Shown here: piece after piece, positions 57,216 to 64,000 of the stretch | Layout: every line of letters starts with the position of its first letter | How positions within the stretch are numbered: the stretch's first letter is position 1 | Source: Lineus longissimus | Taxonomy: Eukaryota > Nemertea > Pilidiophora > Heteronemertea > Lineidae | DNA: 64,000 nt | Assembly: GCF_910592395.1 (NCBI RefSeq) | Contig: NC_088310.1 | Location: 9,367,501 to 9,431,500 of the forward strand | Direction of reading: 5' to 3' | Position numbers and translations under genes: made by a program | The notes under the pieces: generated by a model | The model's database searches: none | Told to the model about the DNA's origin: nothing | The model's input: only the letters and a program-made list of their open reading frames with translations

Positions 57216-58376
57216 AACAACAAATACCTCCAGTTCAGTATCAATTCCTTAAAATATAGTTCAATTTGTATCATATCCATCAAAAACAGGTTAAAACACG
57301 CTGCAAACAAGTGATTTTTTGTCACTGTGACCTACGATCATGATTGCATGCAACTAAAATCCATTGTGTTCATGAATTACCCGAATTTGATAGTTAATAT
57401 GCACTCTCAGGTTTAACTTAATGAAAAACTTCATGTTTAAAAAGCGAAGACCATACTTTGTTGTACAAATTGTCCCTATATGTATAATCTCTAGATAAAT
57501 GGCCAGTTTGTAGTCACTATTGGCCAATTACGCGGCAGGCTTGATGAGTTGGTGAGCGATCGACTAAAGAAATTGGTGTAACACTGTCATGCAAGAAGAG
57601 TGATTGATTGCGTGCGACAAGTGATTTTACTGTTGCAAGCGACAAACACAGCTGACATCTTCATACTGACAATTGTTACATGTGGGGCGTAATTGCTCAC
57701 GTGAGAAATCAAAGATGTCGAATGTTTGGGTTCATTTTTTTGCAACATCTAATTTCTGCATCCTGTTGTATCCGAAGAAAACCATCGCATGACTGCAGGT
57801 GCTCCGTGTGAATCATTCTCTCAAGAGTAAAGCCATCATACTCAAAATGCTTGGCTATAAAAAGGCCCAATAGAATCCTGCGGTTAATCCATCAATGATA
57901 AATGAATGCAACTTAAAGAACCTATTCGTTTTCCCGTGACAAATAGGGTTGTCGATATACCCGGGCACTGGGTAAAAAACCTGGCTATCAATGCTGGTCT
58001 ACCTGGCTGTAGAGTTGTAAATTCTAAAATATTGTTAAATTAAAAAAAAGTATTGAGTATTTTCATGGAGTGACTAAATCATTACACGTGAGTAAATAAT
58101 TGTCTTGTCTAGTTCTAGCAATATCAATGGAAAATGGATGATTTTGGTTTCCTGGAACCTGGATAAAATCATAGCCCCAAGTCTGATGAAAGGTACATGT
58201 GCTGGGTGAACCACAAAAAAAGATTTCTGCTGAGATATCCAAACTGGAAGTACAAATATTAATCTCAACTACATGTGGCAGAATATTAGTAAATATAAAG
58301 ATTGATTAGAAATTATTTTTCAATTTTATATTAATTTCTTAAGATCAAAAGTGTATAATCTTTTTATGTCGCCTAG
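57216..58376. other. No gene recognised
   Basis: No array, inverted element or supported frame seen. Confidence 0.4.
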
Positions 58377-58495
58377 TATAAAGCTCATCAATCAGTGGCT
58401 CAAAGGCGCTCCTGATGGCCATTGTGGTTTATTCCCAGCCTTGCCCCAACTCGACTGCTTCTTTTGTGCAGTATTTAGAGATTTGGCTTCTGATG
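58377..58495 (+). CDS. Candidate internal exon, Cys-containing
   Basis: The acceptor is CTTTTTATGTCGCCTAG and the donor is TCTGATG then GTGAGC. In phase 2 it reads IKLINQWLKGAPDGHCGLFP then ALPQLDCFFCAVFRDLASD, phase 1 out. Both splice sites are good and the peptide is coherent. No neighbouring exon in matching phase was identified. Confidence 0.32.
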
Positions 58496-58957
58496 GTGAG
58501 CATCTTTTGACTAAGCAGCAGGTTAATAGCGATAGATGCACGAGGCAATCGCTTTGATTGCCGAGTCTTTATGATAAGGTGATACGCACGCCACTCAGTT
58601 TGCCTAAATGGCTTCCGTAACTGCCTTCCGTAACTGCACCATTTCCGTTGAGAGCGTCACTATTTTCACTTTACGACCAAGGTAGACATATAAATGATGT
58701 ACGCCAGGTCAATGTCCGAGATCATTTTAGACTGATCACCTGCACGATCGGCCATGAAATCGTTTTACGGTCCTGCTTAAGTTGGCCAGCACTGTTTATT
58801 GCCACACGTTAGAGATTGAAGGGCCACTAGCGGACTAAGGGGGGAAAGTTGTATCCGTTTTGCGTTGTATCCCTTCCTGATTAATAGTCTTCTTAGTACA
58901 ATTTGTGCGTAAATTTCTTTTGTCATTGCCACTCTAGGAAGAACCATCGATGTGGTC

Positions 58958-59013
58958 TTAAAGGGGTACGCAGTAAAACCATGGATAAATATATGTGTGA
59001 CATAGGCCTTTAA
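58958..59013 (-). mobile_element. 56-bp deletion derivative of family T
   Basis: It starts TTAAAGGGGTACGCAGT and ends ACATAGGCCTTTAA, i.e. both family ends with the core missing. Confidence 0.6.
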
Positions 59014-59241
59014 AGGGGTTGGTTGCGTGTTGCCATTCATAATAACTGGTGGTCCAGAAAAAAAAATGCAGTTATACATAATGACATAGCTCCATTATTA
59101 TGTATACGAATTTGCTGAAATGGAGAAGTTGCAGTATTTGTTTAGCTGTCTACACAACATCAATGCTACACATTTACGCAATGGGAAATGTTCAAATTCA
59201 ATTAGAAATTTCAAATTCTTAACGAATGGGTAGACCTTTAA
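59010..59241 (-). mobile_element. Family T element, complete, minus orientation
   Basis: TTAAAGGGGTTGGTTGCG at the left, TAACTGGTGGTCCAG, CTGTCTACACAACATCAATG, and GTAGACCTTTAA at the right. It shares its left TTAA with the 56-bp derivative. Confidence 0.85.
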
Positions 59242-59590
59242 AAGCTATCTAGACAATGCCATCCAGAATGGATTTTTTGTTGATATTTTTCGTGCAATGT
59301 TATATGAGCCGTGTGAATCACATTCAAGGAATTTTTTACCTGAAGGCCCCTACCACCATCATTATAAGTTGGAACAGCCAGGCAAGGATCCCTGAACTGC
59401 GAGTTGTTGGTAAATCGGGCAGTTTTGCCCTTCACAACCACAAATCAGGCTACCGCCTTGTCTGGGATCCTGACAGCACTCTTGGTATAACTCGTTCATT
59501 TCTGAAAATAGGTTTCTGCCAAAAACATTATCCCTCTGGCAACCTAAAGCTGCGCCCAAGTTTTCCCTTCAACAGTTGATGGTTTAGTCA

Positions 59591-60000
59591 TACTGTATGG
59601 CTTCAAACTCATCTATTATCTGAAACCTTACCTTATCATCGCTATTGTGGTGACTGCTGAAGCTTGTGGTTGTGCTTTTTATAGGTGGCTCACCCACAAT
59701 ATTAGCAATTGGTAGTGACTTCGATTTCTTGGGGCTTCTCAAGACAGTCGGGAGACTGGCCAAAGTCATTGACAGAGAAGACCCATCATTGCTTCCTTGC
59801 TGAGTAAAGTAATACTGTATGGCCTTTTGGTTGGCTCACCTGAAGGGCACACTTGCCTCACATTCATATCTAGTGTCTGTGACTTCTGTGGCTTCTCAAA
59901 ATAGAAGCAGGAGGTCGACCAATGACATTGACATGAGGAGACCAATGACAGCCTATTTTCTTTTTTCATAGCCCTTTCACCAACTGTTACCATGGTCAAA
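59591..60000 (-). repeat. Tandem duplication of about 220 bp including the candidate exon
   Basis: ATACTGTATGGC starts at 59590 and 59812. Both halves contain GGTTGGCTCACC-like, CTTCTCAA and CATTGACA blocks in the same order. Confidence 0.65.
59632..59799 (-). CDS. Candidate internal exon, Ser/Lys-rich, phase 0-0
   Basis: On the minus strand the acceptor TTACTTTACTCAG and a near-perfect donor (GATAAG then GTAAGG) bracket 168 bp, exactly 56 codons. It encodes SNDGSSLSMTLASLPTVLRS, PKKSKSLPIANIVGEPPIKS and TTTSFSSHHNSDDK. The SPKKSKS motif suggests a nuclear or phosphorylated low-complexity region. A diverged tandem copy upstream on this strand (about 59813-60000) has lost the frame. A possible next exon lies at 59390-59446 (phase 0, donor CTTCAG then GTAAAA). 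Confidence 0.36.
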
Positions 60001-60236
60001 TCTGAGAGCGAGCAACTACCTTCACATTTTCAAATGAACCTCTTCTTGCCAAAATCGTGAACAGTCGGCACCCCCCTGCCTTAAAAACCCAAAGAAACTC
60101 TAATATTTAAGAGTGCATTTGCGTTGTTTATGGAGTTAGTTTGGTTACACATATCTGTCATGCCAATCGAGCAACTTCTGACCAGCATAATAATAGGTAC
60201 TGTACCCTTACTCCCCTTAGGTTATGATTAACCGCA

Positions 60237-60284
60237 ACAATAAAAGACAACAAATATTTTTAAATATTTGTTATCTTTTATTGT
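60237..60284. repeat. Near-perfect 48-bp palindrome
   Basis: ACAATAAAAGACAACAAATA then TTT pairs with its inverse across a 2-nt centre, 23 bp per arm, one mismatch. It would extrude as a cruciform. Confidence 0.9.
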
Positions 60285-60355
60285 GTTAAAACGCTGTCTG
60301 ATTGAGCCCTGAAATGATTTGATTCAAGACTACTGCCAAGGGGCTGGCTGTACTG

Positions 60356-60530
60356 TTCAAGGCCAATGCCATTCGTTAAATATCTAAAAGTTCTATTTGA
60401 GGATATACAAATTCTATACATACCAAGTGTCGGCAAAGTTGCATGAATGATAACTCCACGACTGCATTGGGTATAAATGCATTTCTATTTTCCTGGACCA
60501 CCAATAATTACGAATGGCGTTCGTGACCTC
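60356..60530 (+). mobile_element. Family T element, internally deleted
   Basis: TTCAAGGCCAATGCCATTCG at the left, then GATATACAAATTC, GCATGAATGATAACTCC and GGACCACCAATAATTACGAA at the right. The final TTAA is lost. Confidence 0.7.
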
Positions 60531-60759
60531 AGGTGAATGACAGTTTCAAGAACTCAGTTCTCTCATTTATTTTTTCATCAACATGCGTGTTATGTCAGCA
60601 AAGATAAAAAATACCGGCTGGCAAACACAAATCTGAAAGTTCAATTTTTTTCTGCTTACTTTTTGGAAAAGTTGGTTGCGTGTTGCTCTCAGGGTTACTT
60701 TAAACCACGTAGTGTATCACTGTCGCATGCAAAGAGTATTTTGGTTTGAAGCCATACAT

Positions 60760-60961
60760 CTTTCATCAAAAAAATTTGAATTTGTGATTGAAATTGAAAA
60801 TATCTAACTGCGTCAATACGTCCTGAATATTGCTATTGTGTAGACAGATATACAGCTACTATGAACACTATGTTTCAGCAAATTTTCACTACAGCATTGT
60901 GTATTTCTGTTTTCCTGAGCCACCAGTGGATGCAATGGACACAAACTGTGTACTCCTTTAA
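60760..60961 (+). mobile_element. Family T element, 5'-degraded
   Basis: TTGTGATTGAAATTGAAAAT, TGTGTAGACAGATATACAGC, CATTGTGTATTTCTGTTTTC and TACTCCTTTAA. Confidence 0.75.
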
Positions 60962-61785
60962 TAACTTGGCATGACCCACAAATCAATGAACTCATGGGTG
61001 TTCATAGCGTTAAAAGATCAGATAAAGCAGCCATTTGAGAGGTAAAAATCTTTCTCTGTGTTATTACCATGGTTACTGCAGCTAACAATGCATACTGCCG
61101 ATGTTTTTGCTCTGCGATATTGTTGCCAAGTGAGTTTGGTCGTAGATGGTCTCTATAATGAATATGGCATGCTGGCAGGTTGAAACATCTGCTAAAGGTA
61201 AGAGACTGACAAAATGGTTACTTCAAACTCCCGAACTAAAAGATCCATGATATGAATCTCCCCAGCTCATACCTGACTGCGGGGCATTAGTAGAGCTAGC
61301 TGTTGACTAACAATTTTTGTTGCAACGTGGTGGGGACCTCACATCTTGCTTTTCTGCAGTGCCTGTTGCAGTTGGTTCCCTTAAACACATACACGTGGGA
61401 GAAAAATGAAAACAATTGCTCACAGGCACTCCCTGGACTGTATTTCTGGATCAACCGGCGTGGCTTTCAAGGAAGTAAAATTCCTGGCTCTTTACAACAA
61501 GTTTGAGGCTCAATATAAGATAAATTAATGAGGGTCTGTCGGATTAGACTAAATGCAGTGGTTCTTTGTACCAGAGTGGCTATGCCAGGGCAAGTAAAAG
61601 ATTCCACATTGGAACTAATGTGACAAACCTGAGGTCATATGTGTGTGTTGTGTCTATGTGCTGCTGGAAGTTGGTCACCCTTAAATCATTCAAGATAAGA
61701 ATGGGAAGAATGGCAAGTACAATCCACAATCATTAGTGTGGATTCCTGGTTCAAGGAACTTACTAATTTGACGAAAAACCTCGAA

Positions 61786-62480
61786 CTGATCACTAGTAAA
61801 TCGGAGCAGACAAGGTGACACAAACACTTCATCAATTCCTCAGTTTGGTTGTCAATGTTTGCACACTGCGTCTAGTGGTCTGTCGTTATCAATCATAATC
61901 AGCAGTGCATTTGGAACGGTCGTGCTCAAGTATTGACCACTTGATCAGGTACTGCATGACATGATCAGTCGGAGATGGGAGTGCAGTGAGACAGGTGCAG
62001 CGAAACTCTCCAGTCTTGGGGGAAGGATGTGTTACAGTCACATCAAACCTTAAGTCTGCGTAGGCTCGAGGAACTTGCTGTATCATATGTGCCGATCACC
62101 CATCCAAGTTATGACCACGCTCGACGTTGCTAAACTTCTAGCCTGGAGACAATACGCCAACCATTCGGCCATAAAGGAATTCCTCCATGGCCTGCGGGTT
62201 AAGCCGTGGCATATAACTGGGGGTACAGTATACTTGCTTATTTAATGAGGAACTGATCACTTATCGAAGTACATCGGAGCAGACAAGGTGACACAAACAC
62301 TTCATCAATTCCTCAGTTTTGTTGTCGATATTTGGACACGGTACTCTGTAATCAGTTATCATAAAAGGTCATGCTCAAGTATCAACACTCCATCAGGTAC
62401 GGCGTGCCATGATCGGACAGAGATCGGAGTGCATTCAGACAGGTGCAACAAAAAATGCCAGTAGCGAGGGAGGGTTGTTA
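61786..62480 (+). repeat. Direct duplication, two copies of about 220-250 bp
   Basis: CGGAGCAGACAAGGTGACAC and on to CAATTCCTCAGTTT is almost identical at 61800 and 62270. Later blocks GATC(A/G)..GAGAT(G/C)GGAGTGCA and CAGACAGGTGCA-like strings also match. Confidence 0.85.
61889..62086 (-). CDS. Candidate coding segment, 65 codons, in a tandem duplication
   Basis: The minus-strand frame encodes MIQQVPRAYADLRFDVTVTH, PSPKTGEFRCTCLTALPSPT and DHVMQYLIKWSILEHDRSKC, then ends TADYD with TGA. A homologous copy 470 bp away (62260-62480) shares the FRCTCL region but carries an early stop. This looks like a duplicated exon with one decayed copy. No family recognised. Confidence 0.25.
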   Translation of the reverse strand: MIQQVPRAYADLRFDVTVTHPSPKTGEFRCTCLTALPSPTDHVMQYLIKWSILEHDRSKCTADYD

Positions 62481-63117
62481 TATAATCAAATTAAGTCAAA
62501 TTAAGCCATTGAAAAAGTACTGTCTACAAAAAACTGTTGCCACTAATAATTACACCGAAACACACATAAATGAGTCTCAGCTACATATTTTTAGGATTTG
62601 ATTAGATTCTGAACCATTATTTTGGTACTATTCAATTTTGAAAGTGTACCGTAGGTTTTTTTACACCTAGTATAAGCTGTAACCTTATACTACGATTCAG
62701 GTACCAGAACATGGCACATGGCACATGGCACTGGTGTTGTGGCTCGTGACTTACTTTCGTGATTGTCACAAGACAAAAAAGCACAGCCAGAATATTTCTA
62801 ATATATGCCCAGTTTCATCTATTTCTCCATTCTCAATCAGCTGTCTTAAACTTACCAATTGGTTCACTATCCATACCAGGTTACTTCTCACATACTTTTA
62901 CTAGCAAAGTATCCTGGACAACTGATAGACAACAAGAGATTTCCCATTACTTTGTTTTGTATTCCACAAGCATCTCGGGGTATTATTCATAAAGCCAACT
63001 CAAGCCGGCCAATTGGACAGTCATCTGTGGGCGGCCTAGGTTAATTCCGATGGAAATACTTACCATACAATGCCAATAATGGGCCAATTGTTCCATGAGC
63101 CAGTGGTGCCTAATAGG

Positions 63118-63390
63118 AAATGTATCTGGATATCTCTTAAGTCATGCGTGGAAAAATACTCGATAACCAGCCAATATCATAAAAATGGCTCCTGTGGCGT
63201 GCATTAATGAAAACCAATGAGTGTGGTAGAAAAAATGATGCTTTTTAAAATGCATACGCAGTTTGTTTGTTCTTGACAGAAAATGTATCTAGAAGGTATA
63301 TTTTTGTCAGGCTTGGAAAATTGGAAAAACAGCCAATATCGTAGAAATGCTCCTTGAGTGTGCAATAATCAGGTGTTTGTAGAAATAGGA
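63118..63390 (+). repeat. Direct duplication of about 110 bp, 165 bp apart
   Basis: ATGTATCT(G/A)GA, GGAAAAATACTCGATAACCA versus GGAAAATTGGAAAAACAGCC, then GCCAATATC(A/G)TA, appear in both copies. Confidence 0.65.
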
Positions 63391-63610
63391 AATAGATATT
63401 GGTCATGTTGGTGGACCAACAGTAAACATATATGAACAAATATTGAACCCTTTTAATACGTCTTGTAGCTGTCAGGTAAAACTCATTTATTGCTGAAGAA
63501 CCTACCAACATAACCGACCTTGAATTTGCTAAATTTCTTTCCTGTAAAAACATGACATTGTGTACAGAAATGATTTGATTGCGATGGGTGAGACCGCAGA
63601 CCATTCAGCA

Positions 63611-63851
63611 TTCAAGGCCTACGCCGTTCATTAAAAATTTGGAATTTGTAATTGAATTTTAAAATGTCCAATTGCAGAAATACATACTAAACATAAATTT
63701 CAACATTACCGTTTTGTAGACTGATACACAATTGCTATGAATACCAAGTTAAAACAAATTTGCATTCACGATAACTGCATTACAGCATTGTGTATTAGTC
63801 GATTTCTATTTAACTGGACCACAAGTAATTACGAACGGTGAACTCCTTTAA
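63611..63851 (+). mobile_element. Family T element, nearly complete
   Basis: TTCAAGGCCTACGCCGTTCA at the left (TTAA mutated to TTCA) and TGAACTCCTTTAA at the right, with all core blocks. Confidence 0.82.
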
Positions 63852-64000
63852 GAAAACTTTTGTTTAAATTTTAACTTCAAACAAAGTTTTGGGAAAAAGT
63901 TTACATCAATCATTTATCATCTTCCCTTTAAGCTTTAGCAAAACAACATTCTCCCTTAAAGCACATGTTTGAAGTTTATAGGAAAGAATACCATATGTTT

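Noticed and set aside
57590-57700. Copy of the short element at 35834
   Set aside because: Only short shared strings (GCGACAA, GTTGC) were seen, with no matching terminal repeats.
63245-63604. 119-codon minus frame
   Set aside because: It overlaps a local duplication and is rich in Phe, Tyr and Leu as expected from AT-rich non-coding DNA; splice signals are ambiguous.

Overview
The window looks like genomic DNA from an animal, most likely a marine invertebrate. Evidence: no compact operons, one clear metazoan splicing-factor-type gene with a short GT-AG intron and a TATA box, no long open reading frame elsewhere, and a dense mixture of tandem arrays and short inverted-repeat transposons. Phylum cannot be fixed from sequence alone. 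Open frames of 60-120 codons occur about as often as chance predicts in 64 kb of this composition, so an open frame alone is weak evidence. I list only those carrying a good splice signal, a phase-compatible neighbour or a coherent protein character, at low confidence.

Layout. 0-7 kb is dominated by two minisatellites: a 33-bp array (651-1166) and a 2.5-kb 38-bp array with higher-order duplication (3611-6155). 7-20 kb holds a foldback element (7376-7890), a 41/53-bp minisatellite, an almost perfect terminal-inverted-repeat element (14124-14516), several low-copy local duplications (14.6-18.2 kb) and scattered candidate exons. 20-32 kb holds a possible plus-strand gene (exons near 21.1, 24.0, 28.6 and 29.9 kb), two candidate minus-strand terminal exons (26.4 and 27.8 kb), a 383-bp element flanked by a 6-bp target duplication (21360-21742), a multi-unit element ending in GAC repeats and a hairpin (22.2-23.3 kb), and a 23-bp array (27.3 kb). 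33.7-35 kb holds the one confident gene: TATA box, short leader exon, 114-bp intron and a 338-codon exon encoding an N-terminal RRM protein. 38-43 kb has candidate exons on both strands plus a 40-bp minisatellite. 44.8-55.3 kb can be read as one plus-strand gene with five phase-compatible exons separated by long introns full of repeats. 55.4-64 kb holds a 615-bp terminal-inverted-repeat element, strong palindromes, more candidate exons and tandem duplications.

The commonest repeat is a roughly 240-bp element (called family T here), bounded by TTAA and by imperfect inverted ends, present in about 14 copies on both strands. Its features fit a non-autonomous TTAA-targeting DNA transposon (piggyBac or Kolobok type). 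One copy carries a second transposon nested inside it, another has amplified an internal 29-bp segment, and a third sits beside a 56-bp deletion derivative.
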